From Rehmannia glutinosa (taxonomy: Eukaryota > Streptophyta > Magnoliopsida > Lamiales > Orobanchaceae), in NCBI GenBank assembly GCA_016081115.2, contig CM071926.1:11235971-11299970 (forward strand): a stretch of DNA of 64,000 nt, in the 5' to 3' direction. Positions within the stretch are counted from its first letter, which is position 1. The number at the start of each line of letters is the position of its first letter. A program made the translations under genes and the position numbers. Shown piece after piece: positions 1-12,270 of the stretch. A model generated the notes under the pieces. That model was not told the origin of the DNA. It ran no database searches and saw nothing but the letters and a program-made list of their open reading frames with translations.

Positions 1-145
1 CTATCGACTTATTCAGAACGTATATGAAAACAAACGATGGACGAAAATAAAGAAATAAAGACGCTCAATTTTCAGGTGTTGAACTGATACTGCAACAACA
101 CTTCATTCAACACTCTGATCTGTCCACCATGGAATTTAGGAATCA

Positions 146-433
146 GAATTCATAGTTTTAGATAAAGCTGGTGAAGAAGCTGAATGACTTCGAAACTTCC
201 TCGAGGACATTCCATGTTGGGACAAGCCTGTGTCATCAATATTGATACACTGTGATAGCCAAGCAGCTATAGGCAGGGCACAAAGTGCCATGTACAATGG
301 TAAGTCTTGGCATATTCGCCGGAGACACAATACCGTGAGAGAATTAATCTCAAGAGGAATTATATCCATTGACTACGTGAAGTCATAGGAGAATATAGCG
401 GATCCGCTCACTAAAGGGTTAAACAGAGATTAA
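146..433 (+). pseudogene. copia RNase H C-terminal remnant
   Basis: This is the C-terminal part of a Ty1/copia RNase H domain, which removes RNA from the RNA:DNA hybrid during reverse transcription. Read in the frame starting at 146, it shows the motifs FIVLDKAGEEAE, IHCDSQAAIG, SWHIRRRHNTVREL and ADPLTKGLNRD, in the order normal for copia RNase H. The frame holds two internal stops: TGA about 14 codons in, where a Trp codon is usual, and TAG just before ENIADPLTKG. It ends at TAA 431-433. The rest of the element lies left of the window, and bases 1-145 are too degraded to assign. The LTR at 1042 lies downstream, so this is the 3' end of one element. Family assignment is secure; the exact lineage is not. 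Confidence 0.85.
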
Positions 434-1041
434 TTCCATAAATTGCTAGAGGGAATGTGTGTAAAATCCACAACTTAAAGAATAGTTTCTAGTGGGAACC
501 CAACCATGATGACTGGAGATCCCAAGAACTTGGTTCAATGGGAAAACTAAACTTTAAACTGTTCAGTCGTAGCACTTGGTACTTAGCTTCAAGCTAATCA
601 TTCCCTAGAGAGCATAACCAAGTGATTGAACTGCTGCCTATGGTGAGGTTAAGTCCTTTGGACTTTTAATGACGTCCTATACCTGATAAGGTGAGGTATT
701 GCACGGTACCTCTGATAGGCAAGGTCACCTATGTAAGTGTGAGGACGGACCGCCTCAATGAAACACTTATGAATCCCAAGTGTGATCCATGGCCAAAACG
801 GACACAACCAGAGAACTTCGAGATGAGCAGAAGTGTTGTTGTGTAAATACTGTTGTCTTGGTATATTCGTAAACGGAGTAGTTCAAGGCATCGTGTCCAC
901 TAATCCGTGGATATATCCGATAGTATCTTACTAAGGAAGGTCCAAAGCCCCAAGCTACCTATCCTGATGCAACAATGTTTCCAGGGGCTGAGTGACTGAG
1001 TCTGCATGCATTCATGCATCGTTTCCACTCATGTGGGGGAT
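434..1041 (+). other. post-pol untranslated region and PPT of copia element
   Basis: This is the non-coding stretch between the RNase H stop and the 3' LTR. No gene is seen. It ends in a purine-rich tract with the core ATGTGGGGGA (1031-1040), directly before the LTR; this is the expected position of the polypurine tract that primes plus-strand DNA synthesis. Confidence 0.7.
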
Positions 1042-1734
1042 TGTTGAAAAAATCGGTTTTGTTAAGCCGAAATTCTAAGTGTGGGAACTCGTTAATTTTG
1101 GAAACGAGTGGTGTATTTATTTTCACAAAACCATTTATGGGTGAGTGAGAAATCGATGCACAAATGGTACACTTGGAAAGATATATTGGTGGGAAATGTA
1201 TACAACATATGTGGAATATTGGTAGATTGATCAAATCCGGTGTTTGGAAAGTTGCTTGATTTTATCCGTTAAATAGGCAACTTTGACTTGAAATCACCAA
1301 TTTATGCTAACATGATTGATTGCATCAAATCATTCCTATACCGATTGAGGCCACAATTGGAAGGGTTGACTTGACACAAATCAATCTAAAATAGGAAGGA
1401 TTTGATTGAGGATTGATGGACATTATTGAGTCCAAAATTATCGGGCCTTTCCTTTGGAGAAACCCTTGTGTTTTCCTATATATTGGAGCCCTCCATTTAG
1501 TGGATTTCGTGCAACATACATCATAAACATAGAAAAATTTTGTGCATACACATTCATTATCTGCCAATCAAAAATGCACCGCTGCACAAGAAGTGTTACG
1601 TAGAAGTGTTGGCGTCACCTCAGCCTCACTTATCTCGGTTCGTGGGTAGAAAGATTTATGGTACTCCTATCCTTTACCAAAGTCGTTGTATCTTGGGAGA
1701 CTCATTGCAACCGTGACCATCGTGACGGGCAACA
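1042..1734 (+). repeat. 3' LTR of the left-edge copia element
   Basis: The LTR starts TGTTGAAAAAATCGG directly after the PPT and ends GGGCAACA, so the ends are TGTTG/CAACA inverted repeats. Length is 693 bp. A TATA-like box (TATATATT, 1477-1484) sits at a normal U3/R position. The 5' partner lies outside the window, so the boundary is inferred from the terminal motif and not from LTR alignment. Confidence 0.75.
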
Positions 1735-1742
1735 AGAGTCTA

Positions 1743-2620
1743 TGTAATATCCCATTTTTAAAAAATATAATAATAAGGGTTAATTTAGGAGTTATTTTAG
1801 GGGTTAGATTAGGAGTTATTTTTAGGGGACTTAGGGGTTAGTTATTGGGGCTAATTTAGGTTTAGGGGTTGGAATTAACTAATATAAATATGTGTAATTT
1901 CATACACAATTTTACACCATATTTCTAATAATTATAAGGTATAAATATGTTTTCTCATCGCAAATTATATATATATTCACAATTCACAAGCCTTCTTTCA
2001 ATATTTTTCACAAATTCTTTCATTAATTAGTTTGATTTATTAAAATCACATATTAATTATATAATTTTAATTAATGTTGAAAATAAAGGGGTCGAGGACT
2101 AGGACTTTTATTGTTCATTTTTCTACATCGTATATCTGTGATTTTTAAGGTAGGGATTTCTATATTATTTGTCTTTATTTAATGTTTCCTGATTGTACTT
2201 CATTGATTGAAATATATGTCAAGATGAAATAAATTCATATAAGCTAGGGGCTATGAAAAAGGTCCGGGATCAAACTTATCTTCGGGATGAACCCGCAATG
2301 CTATATGCAGGAACTGGCCAGTCAGAGGAAAAAGAGGAAATTAATGAATTTACTGTTGTAATTATGTAAATGCTTTTCATGTTATATTAAATATTGACAG
2401 ATATATCCCTACTGAGCGAGATGAAGCTCACCCCTATCATTATCATGACTTTCAGGTTGAGGAATCCGGATGAAGATATGATGTTGTGGATGTTGGAATA
2501 AATCATGATATATTTATATTTTAAATAATTATGATCGGACTAAATTTTCGATTTAAGTCTTTAATGTTTCCGTTTATGCTTGGAATAATTTTTGGATATT
2601 TAATTTGGAAGATGTATTAT

Positions 2621-2658
<38 letters not shown>

Positions 2659-2918
2659 TTATTGTTATATATTTTTTCTTAATTAAAAATTCTAAATCAA
2701 TTTTTATAATTATTGGCATCACTTTAATTTATAAATTCGTAATTTTTTAATAATATTTTAGAGTACTTTAATTTCATAAAATTGGAGTCATCATCTTAAA
2801 GAAAGAGTTCGCTACGACTTGCTTTAATTTCTTTTTCGCTTTGTTTGTAATAGACGTTTGTTAGTTCGAATTATCCTTACCATGTTTATTTTCAAGCATA
2901 AATTGTGGGGTTCTAACA
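1743..2918 (+). repeat. candidate solo LTR, Ty3/gypsy (Tekay-like)
   Basis: The segment begins TGTAATATCCC and ends GGGGTTCTAACA. It contains the pattern GAAGCTCACCCCTAT, then CTTTCAGG, then a Gly/Asp-codon-like GATGAAGATATGATG stretch, as often seen in LTRs of plant chromoviruses. No internal region or second LTR is present. I see no clear target duplication (flanks GAGTCTA and TGGTAAG), so it may be truncated or misbounded. It abuts the preceding copia LTR within 8 bp. Confidence 0.45.
2627..2658. repeat. (TAC)n microsatellite
   Basis: About ten tandem copies of TAC/ACT, visible directly, inside the candidate solo LTR. Confidence 0.95.
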
Positions 2919-3425
2919 TGGTAAGTGTAATACACGCGTGTCAATCATCCACACAAATTGGAATAGGAGATGAAATACATGGTTTTGGAATAGAAGATCC
3001 CGTCCGCGTTGTATCCCTCTCGATTTTGGTTGTAATCCCAACAGTGTTCAAGGTTTGTTGTATTTTGCGATAATTTGCTAATAAAACACTTCAACAAACT
3101 TTGAGGAGAGAGCGCAAATAAAACCTTAAAGAAAAGTATTTTCATACGCCTTAAAATCTTTGATTTTCTTTGCCTCCATATTTCAAATTCTCGAACAGCT
3201 CCACCTTTCTTTTCTTTTTTTCTTTTCCTCTCCTCATGAATCATGATAGGTTTTGACTCATGATTGCAAAAACATAACACATATACATCATAGTGCACAC
3301 TTTTTGCTCAGCACATGCTATGTTATATTTTCCCCCATACATTTTTCATTTAGAAAAAGAAAAAAGAAATCGAAGAAAAAATATATAATATTTTAATTGT
3401 GTCCCAATTTTGTGGCTCGTACTTT

Positions 3426-3456
<31 letters not shown>

Positions 3457-4082
3457 TTTTTTTCCGTGGGAGTATGAGCGGATCCAACGGGGCCTCCTTA
3501 GGCTCCGGCGTATCCCAAAATTTTTTCTCCTTTTTTCCCATGGAAAAAATTAAAAAAAAAAAATATGTTTTTTTAAGGCGAAAAAATAGTTGGGTAGGGG
3601 AAAAAAATTTGGGGCTAGGAATAGCCGAGTCGGTGGCCTACGCCCTGCGTGGGAGTGAGAGGCTTTTTATTTTAGAGTCAAAATGACTTTCGTTCATTTA
3701 TCGAAAAACTTATAACTTATAAGCGATTCATAAACATCAAATGAAAAATAGTTGCAAGTCCTACATATCATGTACATATGCAGATCTAAACAAAATTTTA
3801 AACCTAAACAGATCTAATCGATCCGTAGAATCATAACTTCGCAACAAAAGCACTTTGAACAAAATACGTGCCAAAGAACTTGATCTCGCTTATATCGCAT
3901 ATCGTCGGGTAATGGTTCATCCGAATCTTCAACAAAATCTCATAAATGAGACAAACTTATTTACTCGTAAAAAAAGTCACCTATTGAGGACAAATAAAAA
4001 ACAAGTAAAACCCAACTATTGGAGAAATGAAAAAGATGGAGGTAAAAACGACTATGGTTTGAGAGAAAAAAGAGAAAAAAAA
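2919..4082. other. unassigned AT-rich intergenic DNA
   Basis: No gene or recognisable element is seen. It holds a (CT)n run followed by a poly-T tract (about 3427-3464), and a GC-richer patch at 3475-3660 that I cannot assign. Confidence 0.6.
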
Positions 4083-4746
4083 GGGTGGCGCTAAACTAAA
4101 ATACCCTTACTACCATGCTAAATTTCTAAATACACCCATCAAATCTCCAAATACACCCCATCATTTTTAAATCTTATAATCTTCTTCTCCCCCATTTTCC
4201 TTTTCATTTTTCTTCTAAACCTTATAACTTGCAAAAAAGAGCTCAACTAACACACAAGTTGACGAACTGTTGTTCAAAGGATTTAAATATAAATGAGAAT
4301 TAGTTAATCGGAGCAAGACCAACCAAACGAGATCCGTAGAAAGATGAAACGAGAATTTCCTGATAGATAGCTGAGGAAAATATTACCAGGAAAAATATAC
4401 TTCACCAACTAACCTTCAAATCTGTTCACATCTATTACATCATGAGTGGTTAATCTCATTCAGTCATGCAAAATAAAGATTAAAGAATTATCGCTTTCTC
4501 TTCAGTTTTGTTATTCATGGTAGTGTTTTTGATCCTATTTTTTTTTTTTTACTTTTATTCTCGTATGCAATAATGTGTGTATTGGGTGGTTAATGTTTTG
4601 AGAAAAAGAATTAGAGTTTTGGGGAAGGGTAATTCAGGGAATATTGGGGGTGTAATACATAAATAAATAAATTATAAAAAGAGTATGGGGTGTATTAAGA
4701 GATATGAGTGTATTGATAGGTTTTGGGGGTGTTAATAGCGTCGCCC
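4083..4746. mobile_element. candidate MITE with GGG(T/C)G(G/A)CGCTA termini
   Basis: The left end GGGTGGCGCTAAAC is mirrored on the opposite strand at the right end as GGGCGACGCTATTAAC. The similarity continues inward: both ends carry tracts of the kind AATACACCCC repeated several times on the same relative strand. Length is about 664 bp and there is no coding capacity. No clean target duplication is visible, so the superfamily is unassigned. Confidence 0.55.
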
Positions 4747-5779
4747 ATTATTAAATTAGTAGTAGGGAACTAATTATATGTGACGCTTCCAAATGGAATT
4801 ATTTTTTGAGATACTTTCCTTCTAAAAATATCCTCACACTAAATGTAAATATTCAAGTATATTTTTTTATGGGGAGTCCTTTCTTTTTCAAAGATAATTT
4901 TTTTTTTAAATCTAATTTTCTTTTCTTAATTTATTAAATACTTAATTTTAGAATGAAAAGAGAATTAAAGTAATGGTGGGCGTGAACCGATTCACGTGCA
5001 AATCTAATGAACAGTCTTAGGCCAAATGATCCGTCCTCTCTTTTCGTTATACAAATCAAAAAATATTAGGTAGTTATTATGCTTTGTAACAGAAAACGAT
5101 TGTTCAGACAGTTATGGCAGACAGAGAAAAAAATCAAGTTGGTCTTTGTCGTCTCAAAAGCGTGAAAAATTATACAGCATCCTTATTGATTTTATTTTAG
5201 TACAAGAGAAATTTGGGAGTACACATATGTACTCGTATGTGATCGAATTCGAGTATCCACTTTTACAACACACATCTCAACCAATGGAGCACAGACTACG
5301 CCTTGAGGCTTGATTGTAGCATCTTGTAATTAAATAATGAAAATTTTTAACCCATAAATATAAATCACAAAGCAATCATTAAATATTCTAATTGGGAAAA
5401 TAAAAAATCTTTACATTTTTTCAAATTATATAATCCATTAGGTACCATGAACATCAATCGATTGAATACTATATATGAATTTTTTTAAATATATACTAAA
5501 CGTAGGTTATAAACTTGATAGTCTAAGGCAAAAATAATTTGTATATGAAAACTCAGTTTACTTCCACAGTTCCACTATTTACCTAGTCAATTTCTTTTTC
5601 GCAAAGTTTATCGATCTAATCTAGCTTTTATTTAGTGAAATTAAATAAAAATGCTTCTACCTAGCTAAGTGGTGTTCTACTATCGCAGTTATGAGTTATG
5701 ATAATCTATGGTAAAAACGTTAAAAACAGCAATAATTAGCAAATGATTCCCTAATAATGGAGGTTATTTGGAAGCATTA
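4747..5779. other. unassigned AT-rich intergenic DNA
   Basis: AT-rich sequence with short homopolymer runs. I see no ORF, RNA gene or terminal-repeat structure that I can support. Confidence 0.6.
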
Positions 5780-6192
5780 GAACATCATCCCAAAAGACTC
5801 TTCAAATGAAAAATCCTCTTCATTTTGAAGAGTCATCTACAAAAATGATCTTCAACAAACTCTCTATTTTAACATTTAAATTTGAAGGATGGGTTTTCAC
5901 TCTCCAAATTTGGAGAGCAAAAATAACTCTCTATAATTAATTGCATTATGCTTCTTGCACTTTGAATTATCTTTTGATTGACACTTTCTAAAAATAATAC
6001 AAATTTTGCAAAATTTCATTAATTACTTCTAATATTGCATGTGTAATAAATTAATGTTGGGGAAAGATAAAATAAAGAGTCTAATACAAAGAGAGTGTTG
6101 AAAAATGTCAAAAATTTCACTCTTTAAATTTAAAAATGCTCTTCATTTTGTAAGAGATGCTCTTTAAATTTAAAGAGTCTATTGAAATACTC
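5780..6192. mobile_element. PIF/Harbinger (Tourist-like) MITE
   Basis: It is flanked by TTA on both sides (5777-5779 and 6193-6195), the trinucleotide target duplication of PIF/Harbinger elements. The left end GAACATCATCCCAAAAGACT matches the reverse complement of the right end, GAGTATTTCAATAGACTC. The TIR similarity extends over about 60 bp, with CTCTTCATTTTG-type motifs on both arms. Length is 413 bp, with no coding capacity. Confidence 0.7.
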
Positions 6193-6195
6193 TTA

Positions 6196-7015
6196 GTGTC
6201 GGTAAATGAAAAAGAGTGCCAGCTATTAATCATTTTGGAAAGTAAATTGTCCTTAATTAGTGGAACTATAAATTATCATTGGAATAATCCTCTCTTTTTT
6301 TTATGATTAAGAAATCTTAATCTTTATATATTGTATCTGTCAAATCAATAATTTTGTATGGTTAAACAGGGATGAGAATTGTTGTTTTGTGATTGGATGC
6401 TTCTATACTTAATTAGAAGTTGAAAGATTATGTATATATTGTCCATAGTCAACTCTAATTAGTGTATTCCACCTAAGAAGATATGTTGTTTTGCATTAAG
6501 GTCACTAAATAATACCAAAAAGAGATGACACAGCCTATTATTTTTGCCCTATCAAATACAAAATTGTGTCATTTTAAATCTCATCTTATAGTTCTCCTAT
6601 AATTTTGGGATTCTATTATATTGATCATACTACAACATTTGTAGATTTGTTTCTGTTGTTCTTTGTACATTGATGATAAAATATAATACCTACGTGTATT
6701 ATTTTAGGGGAAGTCTCTTGTGAAACCGTCTCACGGACAAATCCACCCCAAAAACCCGCTACTAATTACCCAAATAGCAGAAAGCCCACTGCCGAACCCA
6801 ACTCGCTGGAAAAAAAAAGAAAGCCCAAAAGCCCAACTTGAATTGAAGCTAAGACAAAGAAAACCCTCAACTCGCCGATCTCTCTCCATCTCTCTCGCTC
6901 GGCGTCGACGCACCAACCCAAAAAATAAACGCGCGTTGCAACAACCAATCTGAAATGCGCGGTAGCGAAAAAAAAATACATCTCCGGCCGCTTTCTCGCG
7001 TGCTCACGCACTTTT
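6196..7015. other. intergenic DNA with GC-richer patch
   Basis: No gene is supported. Bases 6715-6985 are richer in C and contain GTGAAACCGTCTCACGG, a motif frequent in dispersed plant repeats, plus several GCCCA motifs and a CTCTCTC tract. This could be a promoter-like fragment or part of an unrecognised repeat. The short ORFs here on both strands look accidental. Confidence 0.45.
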
Positions 7016-7790
7016 ACTCATGGAGATAATATTTGAATTATTATTTAAAGATATCTTAGTATCTATTAGAATTAGTTTTAGTTGGTTATATACTTATCTT
7101 TTAAGAGTTTTCAATGGTTATGAGTTTTATTATTGTAGGAGTTTAATCCTATAAATATCCTGTTTTGCTATTATTTTTAGGGTGATTGAATTTTGATATT
7201 AATAAAAACGAGAGTTTTCTCTCAATTCTTGTCTCTCTTATAGTATTTGTACAGAAACAACGTACGAGGTGAGTTATATCTTTGTTCATGTTTTTACCTG
7301 CATGAGTTGGTATTCAAAGGCCGACTACTATCCTTAATATGTCATCTTGTTACCACTCGGGTTTTGAAGTTACTGAGTAATGACACCGCTTTCGAGTTGT
7401 CGTGGATCGACTTCTTGCCATACAAATCAATTTCTTGCGCATCCATATCAAGAAATCAAGAAACTTATTGAAAAACCATTTCTTGGTGGTTTTGAGTTCG
7501 CCTATGATTTTGTGTCCATCCAGTCCACCCCGTTGGAAACCTATTCCACGGACATGGATGGTATATTTTCTGGTAAGTTGAAGATGCTGGATATAATGGA
7601 CCACCAATTTTTGATAAGGAAAACAATGATACCATAATAGAGGTTGGCTACGAAGAACCTCCAAACTTTGATGAGGAGATAGATGGTTATGATGAGCCAC
7701 CTATCTTTGACAAGGAATGTGACGATAATGTTTTGGTTGACTACGAAAAACCATCGAAATTTGACGAAAAGGGTCAAGAAGGGTATCACA
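7016..7790 (+). pseudogene. decayed gypsy-like LTR end plus gag-pol fragment
   Basis: Bases 7016-7250 resemble an LTR U3/R/U5: a TATA-like CTATAAATATCC near 7150, then an AATAAAAACGAGAG tract and a pyrimidine-rich end. Downstream, the plus strand near 7670-7775 encodes the acidic pattern DEEIDGYDEPPIFDKE followed by NVLVDYEKPSKFDEK. Such acidic PIFDE-type repeats occur in gag-pol linkers of plant Ty3/gypsy elements. There are no intact domains and no second LTR. A gypsy origin is an inference from this pattern only. Confidence 0.4.
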
Positions 7791-8187
7791 TATTTTCTAG
7801 CTCAACAAAAGCTCTAGAACCAATTTTTCCGAGAGTCGGCCAACAAATATCGAATGATTTAATTATGCCCTTAAATTTAAGATACAATCAAACTTCAAAG
7901 AATTTAATTTTTCGAAATTTTCAAAAATCTCTTGGTATTTTTATAATTAGCCCAAACCTTAGGAACCTTTTTGTAATTATCTCTCATTAATATTAAATCT
8001 AACTAAAAAAATGGATTCTCGGTGTCTAGCTAGGTTGAAAAACACCAGTAGTTTTCTACCCATAAGCTAAGAATTAATCACTTTTATTTATATAATATTT
8101 ATAGACACTCCTATGATTTTTTTCGAACAGCCCAGAGTATTTTCACACCAGTTGGGGCCACTAACCCTACAATTCCTTCGGACTATG
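7791..8187. other. unassigned flank of Cop-A
   Basis: AT-rich DNA without recognisable features. The last bases, CTATG, directly precede the Cop-A 5' LTR and may be its target duplication. The matching copy cannot be tested because the Cop-A 3' end is truncated. Confidence 0.5.
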
Positions 8188-10249
8188 TGTTAGGGATAGT
8201 GCCCTTAAAGCAATTGTGAATTATTTTTGATTACTAATAATGCGACATTTATTTCAAACTCTTTTACATATTGAATGTATTTTCTTGAACATCATGAAAA
8301 TTCCTAGTTTATTTATTGTAACCATAATCTTAGTATATACGAGTTATATACAAGAGGATTAAGATTATGGATAATAAACTAAAACTAAGTCTGTGACGAA
8401 ATTAATTAAAGTATGGGATCTTTAATTAAAATATCATTAATGCGGTCCATAATATTTTGAATGTGACTGTCTTATTCGGACCGTTGATGTGGAGACATCT
8501 TAGTGGGGGCATTTATATATGATTTGATCATATGGGACTTGGACCGATTTAATTTGAATTTTCCATACAAATTCCGTTATAGAAATGGAAAATCAAATTA
8601 AATAATTAGATAATCATATATGAATAAATCTTAATCCTGAGTGATTATAGACTCCTGTTTATTTCTGTGTGATTCTTAATTTGCTCGTTTAAGTTTGTCC
8701 TACGATATTCCCAACACTTGCATTTTAGATTCACATTTGAATTAAATAGCTGGGAGTATAAATTCACATATATGAAATCCATTCCTTCTGCGAAAGTAAG
8801 AGAAAAACGATTCTCTCATTTGTTAATTCAGAACCCGAATGGTTTGAGATCACTAATTTATAATCGATTATAAATTAACCATTCGCTAGTGAATTTATGT
8901 TAAATGAGGATAATAGGTAATTGAAGAGGTTTAACGGATATTACCTAAGTTTAATTACGAATTGTCTATGGATGATTAATCTATATATAATGATTATATC
9001 AAATGGACTACTCATTTCGTAGAGTAAGATATTCTATAATTATAAGAGCGCAATTCCGAATTTATAGTAGAGTAATATCAGAATTAATAAATCAAATAAA
9101 TTAATTAAAGAGTTAATTATTTATTCAATTTATTGGAGCTTATAATTATAGGTCCCCGGTTCGCCTTCCTAGAGTAAATGGGTTAAAAATAATATTTTAT
9201 ATTCCTAAGGGTTTATGGAAAAGAGTTTTCCAAAATATTTGGGCTAATATATTAATGTCGATTAATTAGAATATCCGATATTCTATTTTTCACCGTATTA
9301 GGAATTAAATAAATATAAGATATTTATGATATTAATATAATTATTAAATTGATAATTATATTGGATAATTATCAATTAGATTTTGAGTCTATCTAGAACT
9401 ATGAATCTAGATTAGATAGGAAACCGAGTTGGAGTGGAAACATGATTGAACTAGGCCTATAAAAAAGGAGACCACATTCTCACAATTTTACAAGAATTTT
9501 TGTCTCACAATTTGTGGCGCTTATAATTGATAGAATTCATTTATGTGCAAATTGATGTTTACATTTTTTTTACAAACATCAATACTTTGATTAGTTACTT
9601 TTGAGAGGTTTGGTCAAACTAATTGGGTATAATTGATGGGATTCATTTATATGGTGTTTCTTGCAAATTCCATGTTTATTGTCACGTTTTTTACAAAAAA
9701 CCTCACAATTTACTTTATGCTCCAAAATTAATATTAACTTTTGAAATCATCCGTTTGGTGGAAACACCATCTTGGAATATCCCATCCGCTCCGCACGCGT
9801 CCTTGGGTAGCAAATTAGTTTTGGTTTTTCAAAGTATTTTGTGGTCTAATTTTATTCTTAGTTCAAATCCCCTCATATTCAGTTAACCAAATCCTACGAT
9901 TTCATGAGTTGAGTACATCATAGAAAAATAAAAGTTAGGAATTTAGAATTATTATTTGGGTACCCACACACTACCGTTGACAGGGAGGATCGAATTAGAA
10001 GATCGTAGTGTCTACGAACTTTGGGGATTCGATGGATTGGCAGATAAAAAGCGAAGAACAAGGAAATCGTCGAAAGTGGTAAAATTCATTTTCTACCTTT
10101 AGTTTGAATAAATTTAAAAGCATGATTTTGTGTTCTTATATCTAAAACTTGATTTTTGAAATTCCTCGTTTCCGCTTTCGTTCAATTTGATTGAAAAGTT
10201 GGATCTTATTGGACCCGGATTAAATCCATGCCCCGAATAATTTTCAACA
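8188..10249 (+). repeat. Cop-A 5' LTR
   Basis: The LTR begins TGTTAGGGATAGTGCCC and ends TTCAACA, two bases before a tRNA-Met-type primer site. Length is 2062 bp. The first 634 bp match 20565-21200, bases from about 9252 match 35413-35684, and about 9513-9556 match about 50608-50651. These pieces together form the interrupted 3' LTR. A TATA box, TATAAAAA, lies at 9458. The short ORF at 9623-9886 is LTR sequence and not a gene. Confidence 0.88.
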
Positions 10250-10251
10250 AA

Positions 10252-10264
10252 TGGTATAAGAGCC
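10252..10264 (+). other. Cop-A primer binding site
   Basis: TGGTATAAGAGCC lies 2 bp after the LTR end. It closely matches the usual initiator tRNA-Met complement, with one A where C is standard. Confidence 0.8.
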
Positions 10265-10644
10265 ATTTGGTTTTTGATATAAGAACTAGATCTACTTTAT
10301 TAAATTTATTTTGGAGTGAGTTTAGGATTTGATCTTTGCATGTTTTGATATATGGATGCATGGGCGCTTTTATATTTAAGGCATCGATCCAAATAGTCAT
10401 ATTTATTTTTTCGGATTAATATTTATGTGATGTATATGTGAATATATGTGCCATGCATATTGATATGTCATTCACGGAACCCACTCCCAAGTATGTCATA
10501 CATCATGATAATTGAATTGTTTAATTGTTATGATAGATCTATGAGATGGATTGAAATTAATATAAGAGTGTTTTATATATTTTTTAAAAATTGTGTGTAT
10601 AAGTGTTTTATATAATTTTTTGAATTTTGTATAAAAGTGTTTAT
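10265..10644 (+). other. Cop-A leader, left of the Cop-E insertion
   Basis: Non-coding leader between PBS and gag. It is interrupted by Cop-E after the target TTTAT (10640-10644) and resumes at 16636. No gene is seen. Confidence 0.65.
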
Positions 10645-10858
10645 TGTTGTGATGATATAATAGATGTACTTTAGCAACATTTTAATGGAGTTGTTAAACT
10701 TCTAACTACTCCACTCTTATGAATAATTTAATTTTATTACATAAGCAATATGTATTATTATTGTGGAGTTGTGCCTATAAATAGGCTATGGACTTTGATT
10801 GTAAGACACACCCAAAAATTCTAAGAGAATTAAAAGATTTACTTTCTCTCTAAATTAT

Positions 10859-10897
<39 letters not shown>

Positions 10898-10955
10898 TTA
10901 TGCTTTGATAATTCTATAATATCACTAAGTTTTAAATCGAGTTCATTCTATAACA
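10645..10955 (+). repeat. Cop-E 5' LTR
   Basis: Starts TGTTGTGATGATATAATAG and ends CATTCTATAACA. Length is 311 bp. It has a TATA box, TATAAATA (10776-10783), and a (CT)n(TA)n microsatellite around 10858-10899. Compared with the 3' LTR it has about 20 extra bases after CAACATT. Confidence 0.9.
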
Positions 10956-10972
10956 CGTTATCGACGAGTTAT
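10956..10972 (+). other. Cop-E primer-binding-site region
   Basis: CGTTATCGACGAGTTA follows the LTR directly. It resembles the ACGTTATCAGCACG-type primer site seen in some plant copia elements. The tRNA donor is not assigned. Confidence 0.5.
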
Positions 10973-11046
10973 TGCTCGAGAAAAGGTTTGTATATTTCAA
11001 GTTTGAATTTCCATGTACTAATATATTTTATTTTCTTTGTAGAAAA

Positions 11047-12270
11047 ATGGCCGTATCAAAAAGCAAAATTTTCGAGATCCTTGATACCACCGGTGATAAT
11101 TATTTATCATGGTGTCTGGATGTTAAATTACACCTTCAAGGTCAAGATCTGGCTAAAACCTTGAAGCCTATAAAAATAGAAGAGGCCGTTGTAAAAGATG
11201 AGGTGAACGCAATGATATTTATTCGCCATCATCTATCTGATGATTTAAAAAATGAATATATACAAATTGAAAGGCCTTCCGAGCTTTGGCAAAAGTTCAA
11301 AGATAGATTTGATCACACCAGAACTATGATACTCCCGCAAGCACAATATGACCGAAACAACTGAGATTGAAGGACTTCAAGTCCGTTGCCGACTATAATT
11401 TGGCATTATTCCAAATTGAGTCCCAGCTGGCTCTTTGCGGGACAAAATTATCTGAATATGATAAATTGGAGAAAACTTTCTTCATTATGCATAATTCCAA
11501 TATTGTGCTCCAACAACAATATAGACAACAATTTAAAACATATTCTGAATTAATCTCGGTTCTTCTCACAACAGAGAAAACCAATGAATTGCTGTTGAGA
11601 AATCATGATTTACGAACTTCTGGGTCTAATACAGTGCCTGAAGCACATGCTAACTCCGATAGAGGGGGGGCCGATTTAGAGGCCGTGGATATAAACCCGG
11701 GCGTGGTGGCCGTAGGGGTCGTGGCCGTGGTGGTCCACATCAAAATACCCACAGATATGATAGTGGCGGTAGTAATTACTATAATCAAGATAATTATCAC
11801 TATTCCCGCCAAAATAATTATAATGCCATGCGAGGCATCCAAATCGACCAAATCGTGATAAGAGAAAAATGCATATGAAAAAAGCTGGTGATGATCTTTG
11901 CCCGCATAAGTGGGATGACAGGACATTGGGCCAAAACATGTCGAACTGCCCAGCACCTGATAAATCTATACCAGGAATCAAAGAAAAATAAAGGTAAAAG
12001 TGTTCAAACACATGCCACTGAGGCAAAAGAGCCATTTAATGCTACTGAGGCCTACACATCCGAAATTATACGTGATCAAAATCTGTCCAGGATCGGGAAT
12101 CACATGATATATCCGATTTTATTAAGGATAATGAGGCACAAGGTGCCGACTGGATACATTAAAAATAGAGTCAATGAATGCGTGATATTTCTCTCGGATG
12201 ATATATTCCCGAGATTAAGTTTTTTTTTGCCGAGTTTATACTTGTTCCGGATGATACATTCCCGGTTTTA
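11047..12270 (+). pseudogene. Cop-E gag (UBN2-type), frameshifted
   Basis: Gag forms the virus-like particle. The start ATG 11047 is chosen because it begins the conserved sequence MAVSKSKIFEILDTTGDNY, followed by LSWCLDVKLHLQ, the usual N-terminus of copia UBN2-type Gag. A stop near 11362 is followed at once by another frame (ADYNLALFQIESQLALCG), continuing the Gag core. A Gly/Arg-rich stretch near 11650-11760 precedes a nucleocapsid zinc-knuckle remnant, GMTGHWAKTCR (about 11907-11945), whose first cysteines are disturbed by a frameshift. The C-terminal ORF ends near 12270. It is followed by an unusual spacer before the protease. Confidence 0.8.

Noticed and set aside
136..369. 77-codon minus-strand ORF
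   Set aside because: Antisense to the copia RNase H remnant.
3399..3686. 95-codon ORF with Ser/Leu/Phe run
   Set aside because: The Ser-Leu-Phe run is the translation of a (CT)n and poly-T microsatellite.
6720..7011. overlapping short ORFs on both strands
   Set aside because: Low-complexity Arg/Lys- or Phe/Leu-rich translations of a CT/GA-rich tract; no conserved motif.
9623..9886. 87-codon plus-strand ORF
   Set aside because: Entirely inside the Cop-A 5' LTR, with LTR homology around it. Accidental.
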